This document shows, piece after piece, positions 1 through 8,097 of a DNA stretch of 13,305 nucleotides. Location: assembly GCA_016880375.1 (NCBI GenBank), contig JAEHDO010000176.1, forward strand, positions 1 through 13,305, given 5' to 3'. How positions within the stretch are numbered: the first letter of the stretch is position 1; each line of letters begins with the position of its first letter. The position numbers and the translations under genes were made by a program. This DNA comes from Betaproteobacteria bacterium (lineage in GTDB: Bacteria > Pseudomonadota > Gammaproteobacteria > Burkholderiales > Rhodocyclaceae). The notes beneath the pieces are model-generated. The model had not been told where the DNA came from and ran no database searches. It saw only the letters and a program-made list of their open reading frames with translations.

Positions 1-35
1 GCGGCGGTGCGGCCCAGAGGGCCATGGGCAGCCAT
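1..35 (-). other. Possible 5' end of a divergent gene (edge of window)
   Basis: On the minus strand an ATG at 35-33 opens a frame that stays open to the window edge and reads [12 protein letters not shown] second ATG at 25-23 opens another frame. Only about eleven codons are visible, so no product can be named. Related genomes, as I recall, often have ppc (phosphoenolpyruvate carboxylase) divergent from hemC, but these residues do not let me confirm it. It may equally be non-coding upstream sequence. Confidence 0.2.
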
Positions 36-43
36 GATAAAAT
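35..43 (+). promoter_or_regulatory. Candidate extended -10 promoter for the hemCDXY operon
   Basis: TG-A-TAAAAT at 35-43 matches the extended -10 pattern TGn-TATAAT with five of six hexamer bases. It is a conspicuous A/T patch in otherwise GC-rich DNA. No good -35 hexamer lies 16-18 bp upstream, which is common for extended -10 promoters. Transcription would start near base 50, leaving a leader of about 49 nt before the GTG at 99. This placement argues against the upstream in-frame ATG at 24 as the hemC start. Confidence 0.5.
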
Positions 44-98
44 CAGGACCATCGCGCGCAGGCAGCGCATCACCACAACCGTCTCCGAGTATCCAAGC

Positions 99-1034
99 GT
101 GAATCAGCCGCAACCCGAGCGCATCGTCATCGCCACGCGCGAATCGCGCCTTGCCTTGTGGCAGGCCGAGCATGTGCGCGACCGCCTGAAGGCATTATAT
201 CCGCGCTGTTCGGTGGAGCTGCTCGGCATGACGACGCGCGGCGACCAGATCCTCGACCGGCCGCTGGCCAAGGTCGGCGGCAAGGGGCTCTTCGTCAAGG
301 AGCTGGAAACCGCCCTGCTCGATAGGCGCGCGGACATAGCGGTCCATTCCATGAAGGACGTGCCGATGACGCTGGAGCCGGATTTCGCACTGGTGGCCAT
401 CTCGGCGCGGGAGAATCCTCTCGACGCCTTCGTTTCCGGCAAGTACGCTTCCCTCGAGGACATTCCGCCCGGGGGCGTGGTGGGCACTTCCAGCCTGCGC
501 CGCGAGTCGCAGCTGCATGCGCGTTTTCCCCACCTGTCGGTCACCAGCTTGCGCGGCAACCTCGACACGCGGCTGCGCAAACTCGACGAGGGGCAGTACG
601 ATGCCATCATTCTCGCCGCCGCCGGCCTGACCCGCCTCGGCCTCGCTTCGCGCATTCGCGCCGTGCTGTCCGCCGAGCAGTCGCTGCCGGCGGCGGGGCA
701 GGGCGCACTCGGCATCGAGGCGCTGGCGAACCGGCCGGAGGTGGCGGCCTGGATGGCGCCGCTTGCCGATCCCGGCACTGCCGCCTGCGTGCGCGCCGAA
801 CGCGCCGTCTCGCGGGCGCTGGCGGGCAGTTGCGAAGTGCCGCTGGGGGCCTTTGCGGAAATGGACGGTGCGCAGTTGCGCCTGCGCGGCTTTGTCGCCG
901 CACCGGACGGCAGCCGCATGCTCAGCGCGGAATTGCGCGGCGATCCTTCCGATCCGGAGGCGCTGGGCCAAACCCTGGCAAATGAATTGCGGGCGCGCGG
1001 CGCGGAAGAGATCCTGGCCGCGCTGGGCGGATGA
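99..1034 (+). CDS. hemC: Porphobilinogen deaminase (hydroxymethylbilane synthase)
   Basis: This cytosolic enzyme joins four porphobilinogen molecules into hydroxymethylbilane, the linear precursor that HemD closes. From the GTG at 99 the protein has 311 aa, the normal family length. Visible signatures are [10 protein letters not shown] near the start, VHSMKDVP with the catalytic Asp at about residue 87, [19 protein letters not shown], and AGSCEVPLG with Cys245, which carries the dipyrromethane cofactor. All key residues are intact. An in-frame ATG at 24 would add 25 unconserved residues and lies upstream of the predicted transcription start, so GTG 99 is preferred although its ribosome binding site is weak. 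The gene overlaps hemD by 4 nt (ATGA), implying translational coupling. Confidence 0.95.
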   Translation: MNQPQPERIVIATRESRLALWQAEHVRDRLKALYPRCSVELLGMTTRGDQILDRPLAKVGGKGLFVKELETALLDRRADIAVHSMKDVPMTLEPDFALVAISARENPLDAFVSGKYASLEDIPPGGVVGTSSLRRESQLHARFPHLSVTSLRGNLDTRLRKLDEGQYDAIILAAAGLTRLGLASRIRAVLSAEQSLPAAGQGALGIEALANRPEVAAWMAPLADPGTAACVRAERAVSRALAGSCEVPLGAFAEMDGAQLRLRGFVAAPDGSRMLSAELRGDPSDPEALGQTLANELRARGAEEILAALGG

Positions 1035-1828
1035 ACGACAAGTCGACGCTGACAGGAAAGCGCATCGTCGTCACCAGGCCGGCGGAACAGGCCGGCAAGC
1101 TGGCGGACGAGATCGAGGCGCGCGGCGGCATCGCCGTGCGCTTCCCGGTGCTGGCGATATTCAATGCCGCCGACCCGGGCCCCTTGCAGGCCGCGGCGCA
1201 GAACATCGAGGGCTATGATGTCGCCGTCTTCGTCAGCCCGAACGCAGCGCAGAAGGCGCTGGTCGCGATCACGGCGCGGCGTCCCTGGCCCGAGCGGGTC
1301 GTCGCGGCCGCGATGGGGGAGACGAGCGCGCGCGCCATCGCCCGTTTCGGCGTGGCGCGCATCGTCACGCCGGACAACGGGCGCTTCGACAGCGAGGCGC
1401 TGCTGGCGCGGCCCGAATTCGCCGCCGAGGCGATTCGCGGCAAGCGCGTGGCGATTTTCCGCGGCGACAGCGGCCGCGAGCTGCTCGGCGAGACGCTGGA
1501 GGCGCGCGGCGCCCAGGTGGAGCGCATTCCCTGCTACCGGCGCGGCCGGCCGGACATCGATGCGGCGCCGCTGCGCGCTCTGCTCACGCAGGGCACAATC
1601 GATGCGGTGACGCTGACGAGCAGTGAGGGACTGCGCAACCTGGTGGCGATGGCCGGCGCGGCGGACGAAGCGGCATTGAAGGCGGTGCCGCTCTTCGTCG
1701 CCCACCAGCGCATCGCCGAGGAAGCCCGCCGGATGGGTTTTGCCTTGGTGACGGTCACGGCGCCGGGCGATGCCGGGCTGCTCGACGGACTGGAAGCGCA
1801 CTTTCGCGGCAATGAGATCGACCCATGA
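1031..1828 (+). CDS. hemD: Uroporphyrinogen-III synthase
   Basis: The enzyme cyclises hydroxymethylbilane with inversion of ring D to give uroporphyrinogen III, the branch point to heme, siroheme and cobalamin. The 265-aa length is typical of HemD. This family is weakly conserved, but the expected marks are visible: an opening strand with [12 protein letters not shown] (about residues 13-24), FVSPNA (about 67-72), [10 protein letters not shown], and TSSEGLRNL in the second half. The start ATG overlaps the hemC stop as ATGA. The stop TGA (1826-1828) lies inside the first copy of an 11-bp duplication that also contains the hemX start. Position directly after hemC supports the call strongly. Confidence 0.93.
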   Translation: MNDKSTLTGKRIVVTRPAEQAGKLADEIEARGGIAVRFPVLAIFNAADPGPLQAAAQNIEGYDVAVFVSPNAAQKALVAITARRPWPERVVAAAMGETSARAIARFGVARIVTPDNGRFDSEALLARPEFAAEAIRGKRVAIFRGDSGRELLGETLEARGAQVERIPCYRRGRPDIDAAPLRALLTQGTIDAVTLTSSEGLRNLVAMAGAADEAALKAVPLFVAHQRIAEEARRMGFALVTVTAPGDAGLLDGLEAHFRGNEIDP

Positions 1829-1846
1829 TGGAACGATGATGGAACA
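1825..1846 (+). repeat. 11-bp tandem duplication at the hemD/hemX joint
   Basis: ATGATGGAACG (1825-1835) is followed directly by ATGATGGAACA (1836-1846), identical at 10 of 11 positions. The first copy contains the hemD stop TGA (1826-1828) and the second contains the hemX start. An ATG at 1825 reads only MMER before a TGA at 1837-1839 that overlaps the hemX ATGs. Removing one copy would restore an ATGA stop/start overlap like that of hemC/hemD. Confidence 0.75.
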
Positions 1847-2915
1847 GGATGCACTGACTTCCCCGGCCAGGCCGGGCCGACTGCAGCGGGCGCTGGCCGT
1901 CCTGCGGCAACCCGTCGTGTGGGTGGCGCTGGCGGCGCTCGGTCTGCTCGCTTGGCAGTCAATCGAGACACGCGGCCGCATCGCCGAGTTGCAGCAGGAA
2001 GTGGCCCGGCGACTGGCCTCCGGTGACGCGGCAGCCGGCGAGGCGCGCGTCATCGCGAAGCAGAACCAGGAGGCGCTGGCAGCCCTGCAGGCCAAGACCG
2101 GCGCGCTGGAGGCGAAACTGGCCGAGTCGCAGAGCCAGCAGGCGGCGCTCGATGCCATGGTGCAGGAACTGACGCGCAGCCGCGACGAGCGGCTGCTGGC
2201 CGAGATCGAGCAGGCGCTCAATACGGCCGCGCAGCAGCTGCAGCTCGCCGGCAACGTCGAGGCGGCCCTGATCGCGCTGCAGGGCGCGGATGTGCGGCTG
2301 GGTGCTGCCGGGCGTGCCCAGTACCTGCCGTTGCGCAAGGTGATCGCGCATGACATCGAGCGGCTGAAGGCGCTGCCGCTGGCCGACGTGCCGGGCATCG
2401 CGTTGCGCATCGAGGGCGTCGTCCGTGCCGTAGACACCCTGCCCCTTGCCTTCGAAGCCAAGCCGCGGATCGAGGCAGCACGGGAAACTTTCGTGCCCGC
2501 CGCCGCGTCGGGCTACTGGGAGGCGTTGCTCGGCGAACTGTGGCGGGAACTGAAGAGCCTGATCCGCGTCGAGCGCCTCGACCGGCCCAATCCCGCGCTG
2601 CTGTCGCCCAGCCACGCCTTTTTCCTGCGCGAGAACCTCAAGCTGCGCCTGGTGAATGCCCGCCTGGCGCTCCTGCAGCGGGACGGCAAGTCGTTCCGCC
2701 AGGATATCCAGCAGGCGCAGGCCTGGATCGAGCAGTATTTCGACACGCGCGCCCGTCCGGCGCAGGCGGCGCTGGCGACGCTCAGGCAGCTTGCCGCCGC
2801 CGATGTCGGCCTGACGTTGCCCAACCTGTCGGAGAGCCTGACCACGCTGAGGAACTTCAAGGTGGCAAGAGAGGCTGTGCCAGCCTTGCAGCCGCGCGGC
2901 AAGGGAGAGCGCTGA
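1836..2915 (+). CDS. hemX: HemX family membrane protein (annotated as uroporphyrinogen-III C-methyltransferase)
   Basis: This is a HemX-type protein of 359 aa, anchored in the inner membrane. It has a short N-terminal cytoplasmic part, one membrane segment at about residues 26-43 (PVVWVALAALGLLAW), and a long Ala/Gln/Glu-rich, probably coiled-coil stretch at about 44-130. A mostly helical periplasmic domain follows. The family is often labelled a uroporphyrinogen methyltransferase, but no SAM-binding methyltransferase motifs are visible; the true function is not settled, and a scaffolding role in tetrapyrrole synthesis is an inference from its neighbours. The start is ATG 1836 or the adjacent ATG 1839. 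Upstream in-frame codons from 1770 lie inside hemD and are not needed. A strong AAGGGAGA ribosome binding sequence sits at its 3' end (2901-2908). Confidence 0.88.
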   Translation: MMEQDALTSPARPGRLQRALAVLRQPVVWVALAALGLLAWQSIETRGRIAELQQEVARRLASGDAAAGEARVIAKQNQEALAALQAKTGALEAKLAESQSQQAALDAMVQELTRSRDERLLAEIEQALNTAAQQLQLAGNVEAALIALQGADVRLGAAGRAQYLPLRKVIAHDIERLKALPLADVPGIALRIEGVVRAVDTLPLAFEAKPRIEAARETFVPAAASGYWEALLGELWRELKSLIRVERLDRPNPALLSPSHAFFLRENLKLRLVNARLALLQRDGKSFRQDIQQAQAWIEQYFDTRARPAQAALATLRQLAAADVGLTLPNLSESLTTLRNFKVAREAVPALQPRGKGER

Positions 2916-3067
2916 GATGAACGGCCCCCACGCTCACTTTGTTCGAGGAGGGCCGGCTTTGCACAGCCGGCCCGTTACGCAGGCGCGGAGTCGTGCTCCG
3001 CGAAACCCCTGCTTCACCCCCCCGAGGGGGCGCTCAACGCCCTTCGGGCGCCCGGGCGGGCGCTGAG
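2909..3067 (+). repeat. Palindrome-rich insert between hemX and hemY, flanked by 8-bp direct repeats
   Basis: GCGCTGAG occurs at 2909-2916, spanning the hemX stop, and exactly again at 3060-3067 just before the hemY ATG. Between them are four hairpins. A 9-bp perfect stem joins 2950-2958 to 2965-2973. A 7-bp stem joins 2984-2990 to 2996-3002. A C-run/G-run stem lies around 3018-3030, and a 5-bp stem joins 3038-3042 to 3046-3050. The C-run hairpin and the GCTCAACGCCCTTCGGGCGC stretch resemble GC-rich intergenic repeats I recall from beta-proteobacterial genomes; that is from memory and untested. The insert encodes no recognisable protein. Confidence 0.65.
2917..3066 (+). CDS. Small ORF spanning the hemX-hemY insert (49 codons, possibly only a translational bridge)
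   Basis: An ATG at 2917 opens 49 sense codons that cross the whole repeat insert and stop with TGA at 3064-3066, three bases before the hemY ATG. It is preceded at good spacing by AAGGGAGA (2901-2908), one of the strongest ribosome binding sequences in the window. The product would be low-complexity, rich in Arg, Pro and Gly, and matches no family I know. I doubt that the peptide has a function. Translating it could carry ribosomes through the hairpins and couple them to hemY. Confidence 0.3.
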   Translation: MNGPHAHFVRGGPALHSRPVTQARSRAPRNPCFTPPRGRSTPFGRPGGR

Positions 3068-3069
3068 GC

Positions 3070-4248
3070 ATGCGCATCCTGCTCTGGCTGCTGGCGCTGT
3101 TCGCCCTCGCCGTCGGCGTGTCGCTGGCCTTCGGCTACAACGAAGGCTACGTGCTGATCGTCCTGCCGCCCTGGCGCGTCGAGCTGTCGCTGAATTTTTT
3201 CATCGTGCTGGCAGTCGGCGGTTTCCTGCTTGGCCATGTCCTGCTGCGCCTGCTGTCGCATACGCTGCGCCTGCCGCAGGCGGTGCGCGCGTTCCGCGAG
3301 CGCAAGCGGCGCGAGAAGGGCGCGCGGGCGCTGCGCGAGGCGGTGCAGCAGCTTTTCGAGGGCCGCTACGGCCACGCCCTGAAGAATGCCGCACTGTCTC
3401 ACGCTGCCCACGAGGCGCCGGCGCTTTCGGCGCTGGTGGCGGCGCGCGCGGCGCATTTCCTGCGCGACAGCCGGCGCGAGGAAGAGTGGCTCAAGCGTGC
3501 CGCCGAACATGACGACGAGGCCCATTCAGCGCGCCTGATGACCGAGGCGGAACTGCATGTCGATGCGCGCCGCTTCGATGCGGCGCTGGAGGCGCTGGAC
3601 GCCTTGCAGGAGGGCGGCGGCCGGCACATCGCCGCGCTGCGCCTGGCGTTGCGCGTGCACCGCGGGCTGGGCCGCTGGGACGACGTGCTCAAGGTGGCGC
3701 GCCAGCTCGAAAAGCATCGCGCCCTGACGCACGACGCTGCCGTCCCGCTCAAGCAGCGTGCCCACCTGGAAAACCTGCGCGGCCGTGAAGGCGATGCCCG
3801 CGCGCTGGTTGCCTACTGGGAGGCCGTGCCCGCCGAAGAGCGGCGCGTCCCGCGCCTGGCAGCGGCGGCGGCGCGGGCACTGATTGCCGCTGGCGACGGC
3901 GCGGCGGCACAGCGCATCATCGAGCAGCAGGGAGAGACAGAATGGGATTCGGAGCTTGCCGACTTGTATGCCGAGTGCCGCGGTGGCGATACGCTGGAGC
4001 GCATAGCCCGCGGGGAGAAATGGCTGGAGAAGCATCCGCAGGATGCGCGCCTGCTCCTGGCCCTGGGTCGGCTGTGCCGGGAGCAGCAGTTGTGGGGCAA
4101 GGCGCAGAGCTATTTCGAGGCGTCGCTGACGGTGCAGCCGAGCCAGGATGCCCATGTCGAACTGGCTACGCTGTTTGCCCAACTCGGCCGCAGCGAGGAA
4201 TCCAATCAGGCCTATCGCAGCGCGGCCGCGCTGTGTCGGCAGGCCTAA
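3070..4248 (+). CDS. hemY: HemY, membrane-anchored TPR protein of heme biosynthesis clusters
   Basis: The protein has 392 aa, close to the proteobacterial HemY length. Two membrane segments at the N-terminus (about residues 2-22 and 42-62) enclose the FGYNEGYVLIVLPPWRVELS stretch typical of the HemY_N domain. The rest is helical, with tetratricopeptide-like repeats clearest in the last 80 residues (for example the segment around LLLALGRLCREQQLWGKAQ). This HemY is unrelated to the protoporphyrinogen oxidase given the same name in Gram-positive bacteria. Its exact role is unsettled; a scaffold for late heme enzymes is usually proposed. The start ATG 3070 follows TGAGGC closely, so initiation may depend on coupling with the small ORF before it. 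It ends 12 bp from the convergent hemF stop. Confidence 0.92.
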   Translation: MRILLWLLALFALAVGVSLAFGYNEGYVLIVLPPWRVELSLNFFIVLAVGGFLLGHVLLRLLSHTLRLPQAVRAFRERKRREKGARALREAVQQLFEGRYGHALKNAALSHAAHEAPALSALVAARAAHFLRDSRREEEWLKRAAEHDDEAHSARLMTEAELHVDARRFDAALEALDALQEGGGRHIAALRLALRVHRGLGRWDDVLKVARQLEKHRALTHDAAVPLKQRAHLENLRGREGDARALVAYWEAVPAEERRVPRLAAAAARALIAAGDGAAAQRIIEQQGETEWDSELADLYAECRGGDTLERIARGEKWLEKHPQDARLLLALGRLCREQQLWGKAQSYFEASLTVQPSQDAHVELATLFAQLGRSEESNQAYRSAAALCRQA

Positions 4249-4281
4249 GGGTGATAACGCTCAGACCCAGTCCCTTGGCCT
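4241..4281. other. Inverted repeat across the convergent hemY/hemF 3' ends
   Basis: AGGCC-T-AAGGG (4241-4251) pairs with CCCTT-GGCCT (4272-4281), giving a 10-bp stem with one bulged T and a 20-nt loop. It spans both stop codons. Neither strand has a U-run after it, so it is not a classical intrinsic terminator. It could protect 3' ends or slow polymerase on either strand, or be chance. Confidence 0.3.
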
Positions 4282-5157
4282 GAGAAATTCCGTATAGAGC
4301 TTTTCTTCGGCACTGCCTGCTTCCGGTTTCCAGTCGTAGCGCCACTTCACCACCGGCGGCAGCGACATCAGGATCGATTCGGTTCGACCGCCCGACTGCA
4401 GGCCGAACAAGGTGCCACGGTCCCAGACCAGGTTGAATTCGACATAGCGGCCGCGGCGGTAGGCCTGGAAGTCGCGCTCGCGTTCGCCGTAGGGCAGGTT
4501 GCGACGTCGCTCGGCGAGGGGCAGGTACGCCGGCAGAAATGCGTCGCCGACCGCCTGCGTCAGACTGAAGCAGTGGTCGAAGCCCCCCTCGCTCAGATCG
4601 TCGAAGAAGATGCCGCCGACGCCGCGCGGCTCGTTGCGGTGCTTGAGGAAGAAATACTCGTCGCACCACTTCTTGTAGCGGGCATGAACGTCTGAGCCGA
4701 AGGGCAGCAAGGCCTCCTTGCACGTGGCGTGGAAATGGCAGACATCCTCCTCGAAGCCGTAATAGGGCGTGAGGTCCATGCCGCCGCCGAACCACCAGAT
4801 GGGGGCTTCGCTTTCCTTGCGGGCGATGAAGCAGCGCACGTTCAGGTGCGCCGTCGGGCAATAGGGGTTGCGCGGATGCAGCACCAGCGACACGCCCATC
4901 GCCTCCCAGGCTCGCCCGCCTAGCGCGGGACGGGCGGCAGTGGCCGAAGGCGGCAGGCTGGTGCCGGTGACATGGGAGAAATTGACGCCGCCACGCTCGA
5001 AGAAATCGCCTTCCTCGATCAGGCGGGTGATGCCGCCACCGCCTTCCGGACGCTGCCAGGAATCAGTCAGGAAGGGCTTGCCGTCGAAGGTTGCCAGTTC
5101 GGCGACGATGCGACCCTGCAGGCCGCGGAAGTATTCAAGAACCTGTGCGGTGTCCAT
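4261..5157 (-). CDS. hemF: Oxygen-dependent coproporphyrinogen-III oxidase
   Basis: This enzyme decarboxylates coproporphyrinogen III to protoporphyrinogen IX using O2, in the cytosol, and so acts downstream of hemC and hemD. The protein is 298 aa from ATG 5157, matching the usual length of about 300. Strong signatures run through it: [11 protein letters not shown] (about 32-42), GVNFSHV (57-63), PTAHLNVR with the conserved catalytic-site His104, [18 protein letters not shown] (121-138), [24 protein letters not shown], and the C-terminal block ending [20 protein letters not shown]. An upstream TTG at 5178 would add seven residues, but neither start has a good ribosome binding site. It lies 28 bp after purD, probably as the last gene of that unit. 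Presence of HemF implies oxygen-dependent heme synthesis. Confidence 0.96.
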   Translation of the reverse strand: MDTAQVLEYFRGLQGRIVAELATFDGKPFLTDSWQRPEGGGGITRLIEEGDFFERGGVNFSHVTGTSLPPSATAARPALGGRAWEAMGVSLVLHPRNPYCPTAHLNVRCFIARKESEAPIWWFGGGMDLTPYYGFEEDVCHFHATCKEALLPFGSDVHARYKKWCDEYFFLKHRNEPRGVGGIFFDDLSEGGFDHCFSLTQAVGDAFLPAYLPLAERRRNLPYGERERDFQAYRRGRYVEFNLVWDRGTLFGLQSGGRTESILMSLPPVVKWRYDWKPEAGSAEEKLYTEFLRPRDWV

Positions 5158-5185
5158 TGCTGGCGGCGGCTGGCGCAATGGCCGT

Positions 5186-6454
5186 TCAGCGCCGTATGGC
5201 GCGATACCCGATATCGCGCCGCATCTGCATTCCCTCGAACTCGATCTGTTCGGCGATGTCGTAGGCGCGCATCTGCGCCGCCCTGACGTTGCTGCCCAGC
5301 GCGGTGACGCAGAGCACGCGCCCGCCGGCGGTGACGATGTCCTTGCCGGAGAGTGCGGTGCCGGCGTGGAAGACGTGGTAATCGTCCCCTGCCGGGGGCA
5401 GGCCGTGGATGGTGTCGCCCTTGCGCGGCGACTCGGGGTAGCCGGCCGCCGCCATGACGACGCCGAGCGCGACGCGGCGGTCCCACTCCGCCTCGATGTT
5501 CTTCAGGCGGCTATGGATGGCCGCTTCGACGAGGTCGACCAGGTCGCTCTTCAGCCGCAGCATGATCGGCTGCGTTTCCGGATCGCCCATGCGGCAGTTG
5601 AATTCCAGCGCCTTGACGCTGCCGTCGGGCGCAATCATCAGGCCGGCATAGAGGAAACCGGTGTAGGGGATACCGTCCTGCGCCATGCCATTCATCGTCG
5701 GCATGATGATCTCGCGCATGGCGCGGGCGTGTACGTCCGGGGTTACCACCGGCGCCGGCGAGTAGGCGCCCATGCCGCCGGTGTTGGGGCCTTCGTCGCC
5801 GTCGTGCAGCCGCTTGTGGTCCTGGCTGGTGGCCAGCGGCAGGGCATGCGTGCCGTCGCACATGACGATGAAGCTGGCCTCCTCGCCCTCAAGGAATTCC
5901 TCGATCACCACGCGCGCGCCGGCATCGCCCATCTTGTTGTCGACCAGCATCAGGTCTATGGCGGCATGCGCCGCGGCGGAATCCATGGCGACCACCACGC
6001 CCTTGCCGGCGGCCAGGCCGTCGGCCTTGACGACGATGGGCGCGCCCTGGGCGTCGACGTAGGCGTGCGCTTCCTCGGCATTGCCGAAGGTGGCGAAGGC
6101 GGCGGTGGGGATCTTGTGGCGCTGCATGAAGCGCTTGGCGAAATCCTTGGAGGATTCGAGTTGCGCCGCCTCGCGCGTCGGCCCGAAGATCGGCAGGTTC
6201 TTGGCGCGGAAAGCGTTCACCACGCCGGCGGCGAGCGGCGCTTCGGGGCCGACCACCGTCAGGTAGATCTGCTCGCGCTCGGCGAAGGCGACGAGGTCGT
6301 CGATCGTAGTGATCGGCACGTTCTCCAGGCCGTTCTCGCGCGCCGTGCCGGCGTTGCCGGGGGCGACATAGACCTTCTGCAGGCGCGGCGACTTTGCCAG
6401 TCGCCAGGCCAGCGCATGCTCGCGGCCGCCGGAGCCGATGACGAGGAGTTTCAT
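5186..6454 (-). CDS. purD: Phosphoribosylamine-glycine ligase (GAR synthetase)
   Basis: PurD catalyses the second step of de novo purine synthesis, joining glycine to 5-phosphoribosylamine with ATP. At 422 aa it has the full bacterial length. The N-terminal domain shows [11 protein letters not shown] (7-17) and PGNAGTA (32-38). The ATP-grasp core follows, with [14 protein letters not shown] (143-156), [10 protein letters not shown] (185-194), [20 protein letters not shown] (212-231) and the metal-binding [13 protein letters not shown] (283-295). A C-terminal domain ends in a plain RAIRR. All key residues appear intact. Its ATG lies 7 nt after the purH stop, with AGGCCGA as a possible ribosome binding site, so purH and purD are almost certainly cotranscribed. 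Confidence 0.97.
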   Translation of the reverse strand: MKLLVIGSGGREHALAWRLAKSPRLQKVYVAPGNAGTARENGLENVPITTIDDLVAFAEREQIYLTVVGPEAPLAAGVVNAFRAKNLPIFGPTREAAQLESSKDFAKRFMQRHKIPTAAFATFGNAEEAHAYVDAQGAPIVVKADGLAAGKGVVVAMDSAAAHAAIDLMLVDNKMGDAGARVVIEEFLEGEEASFIVMCDGTHALPLATSQDHKRLHDGDEGPNTGGMGAYSPAPVVTPDVHARAMREIIMPTMNGMAQDGIPYTGFLYAGLMIAPDGSVKALEFNCRMGDPETQPIMLRLKSDLVDLVEAAIHSRLKNIEAEWDRRVALGVVMAAAGYPESPRKGDTIHGLPPAGDDYHVFHAGTALSGKDIVTAGGRVLCVTALGSNVRAAQMRAYDIAEQIEFEGMQMRRDIGYRAIRR

Positions 6455-6461
6455 GTTCGGC

Positions 6462-8036
6462 CTAGTGCCTGAAATGACGGAAGCCGGTGAACACCATGGC
6501 GACGTTCTGCTCGTCGGCGGCGGCGATCACCTCCGCGTCGCGCACCGAGCCGCCCGGCTGGATCACCGCCGTGGCACCGGCCTTGGCCAGCACGTCGAGG
6601 CCGTCGCGGAAGGGGAAGAAGGCGTCCGAGGCGACCACCGAACCGGACACCGTCAGGCCGTTGTTCCCGGCCTTGATGGCGGCGATGCGGGCGGAGTCGA
6701 CGCGGCTCATCTGGCCGGCGCCGACGCCCATGGTCATGCCGTCCTTGCAGTACACGATGGCATTCGACTTGACGTACTTGGCGACGCGCCAGGCGAAGAG
6801 GAGGTCGGTCAGCTCCTGCGCCGTCGGGCCGCGCTTGGTCACCACCTTGATGTCGGATTCATTGATGCGCGCCATGTCGGCCGTCTGCACCAGCAGGCCG
6901 CCGCCGACGCGTTTGTAGTCGTAAACGTTCTCGGCATGCCCCCGCGGCACGACCAGCACGCGCAGGTTCTGCTTGGCGGCGAAGACGGCACGGGCATCGG
7001 CGGTGATTTCGGGGGCGATGATCACCTCGGCGAACTGGCCGGCGACGGCTTCGGCGGTCGCCTTGTCGAGGACGCAGTTGAAGGCGATGATGCCGCCGAA
7101 GGCCGAGGTCGGATCGGTCTTGAAGGCCTTCTGGTAGGCCTCCAGCGCAGTCGGCGCGACGGCGACGCCGCAGGGGTTGGCGTGCTTGACGATGACGCAG
7201 GCCGTCATGGTGTCGAACGCTTTCACGCACTCCCAGGCCGCATCGGAATCGGCGATGTTGTTGTAGGAGAGCTCCTTGCCCTGCAGCTGTGCGTAGTTGG
7301 CGATGCTGCCGGGCACCGCCACCGGCTCGCGGTAGAACGCGGCCTGCTGGTGCGGGTTCTCGCCGTAGCGCATGGTGTCGACCTTGTCGAAGGCGAGCTG
7401 CAGGTGCTCGGGGAAGGCGGTCGGCTTGTTGTCGGCGTCAAGGCTGGTCAGCCAGTTGGAGATGGCCGCGTCGTAGCGTGCCGTGTGCGTGAAGGCCTTC
7501 TTGGCGAGGGCAAAGCGGGTCTGGCAGGAGAGCGCGCCGCCGCTGGCCTTCATTTCCTCGATGACCGGCGCGTAGTCCTCGGGGTCGGTGACAATGCCGA
7601 CGCCGCCAGATTCGTTGCCGTGGTTCTTGGCCGCCGCGCGCACCATGGTCGGGCCGCCGATGTCGATGTTCTCGATGGCGTCAGCCAGCGTGCAGTCCTT
7701 CTTCGCCACGGTCTGCGCGAAGGGATACAGATTCACGATCACCAGGTCGATGGGCGGGATGTCGTGCTTTTCCATGGTGGCCGCGTGCTCGGCGTTGCCG
7801 CGGATGCCGAGAATGCCGCCGTGCACCTTCGGGTGCAGGGTCTTGACGCGGCCGTCGAGCATTTCCGGGAAGCCGGTGTAGTCGGAGACTTCCGTCACCG
7901 GCACGCCGGCTTCGCGCAGCATCTTCGCGCTGCCGCCGGTTGACAGGATCCTGACGCCGAGTTCGGCGAGGGCGCGGGCAAAGTCGACGACGCCGCGCTT
8001 GTCGGAAACGCTGATTAGGGCTTGGGTGATTTTCAT
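6462..8036 (-). CDS. purH: Bifunctional AICAR formyltransferase / IMP cyclohydrolase
   Basis: PurH performs the last two steps to IMP: formylation of AICAR, then ring closure. The 524-aa protein has both domains. The N-terminal cyclohydrolase shows SVSDKRG (9-15), STGGSA, and [14 protein letters not shown] with Lys65, His68 and Lys70, then [15 protein letters not shown]. The C-terminal transformylase shows [15 protein letters not shown] with the catalytic Lys284-His285 pair, [20 protein letters not shown], and the final block [10 protein letters not shown] to GFRHFRH. The open frame continues upstream to 8243 but only through sequence overlapping fis, so ATG 8036, which begins the conserved MKITQALIS, is the start. 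It has no visible Shine-Dalgarno sequence. A folded repeat element fills the 61-bp gap to fis. Confidence 0.97.
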   Translation of the reverse strand: MKITQALISVSDKRGVVDFARALAELGVRILSTGGSAKMLREAGVPVTEVSDYTGFPEMLDGRVKTLHPKVHGGILGIRGNAEHAATMEKHDIPPIDLVIVNLYPFAQTVAKKDCTLADAIENIDIGGPTMVRAAAKNHGNESGGVGIVTDPEDYAPVIEEMKASGGALSCQTRFALAKKAFTHTARYDAAISNWLTSLDADNKPTAFPEHLQLAFDKVDTMRYGENPHQQAAFYREPVAVPGSIANYAQLQGKELSYNNIADSDAAWECVKAFDTMTACVIVKHANPCGVAVAPTALEAYQKAFKTDPTSAFGGIIAFNCVLDKATAEAVAGQFAEVIIAPEITADARAVFAAKQNLRVLVVPRGHAENVYDYKRVGGGLLVQTADMARINESDIKVVTKRGPTAQELTDLLFAWRVAKYVKSNAIVYCKDGMTMGVGAGQMSRVDSARIAAIKAGNNGLTVSGSVVASDAFFPFRDGLDVLAKAGATAVIQPGGSVRDAEVIAAADEQNVAMVFTGFRHFRH

Positions 8037-8038
8037 AG

Positions 8039-8094
8039 GACGCGAGGAGTAAGGTGAAAGGTGCAGGGGGTGACTCCTCGCCCCTCGCACCTCA
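8039..8094 (-). repeat. Palindromic heptad-repeat element in the fis-purH gap
   Basis: Read on the plus strand, four 7-bp units of pattern GGxGxxx (8046-8073) are followed without a break by three units of pattern CxCCTCx (8074-8094), with a weaker unit at 8039-8045. The two halves are complementary. One stem is perfect over 9 bp (8042-8050 with 8073-8081). An alternative stem (8059-8070 with 8081-8092, 10 of 12 paired) crosses it. In the minus-strand mRNA the 9-bp stem would end only 5 nt before the purH ATG. Confidence 0.55.
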
Positions 8095-8097
8095 CGG

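Noticed and set aside
104..2461. Long minus-strand open frame of 785 codons opposite hemC, hemD and hemX
   Set aside because: It runs antisense to three well-supported genes. The translation is Ser/Arg/Ala-rich with no recognisable domain, as expected from third-position GC bias.
2939..3157. 72-codon plus-strand frame across the hemX-hemY insert and hemY start
   Set aside because: It has no ATG start or good ribosome binding site and runs out of frame into hemY. The in-phase frame from 2917 is better supported.
4868..6472. Plus-strand open frame of 534 codons opposite hemF and purD
   Set aside because: It is a mirror of conserved enzymes on the other strand; the Gly/His/Asp/Val-rich composition is typical of GC-rich shadow frames.
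6438..7943. Plus-strand open frame of 501 codons opposite purH
   Set aside because: It is antisense to intact purH and shows low-complexity, shadow-type composition with no domain.
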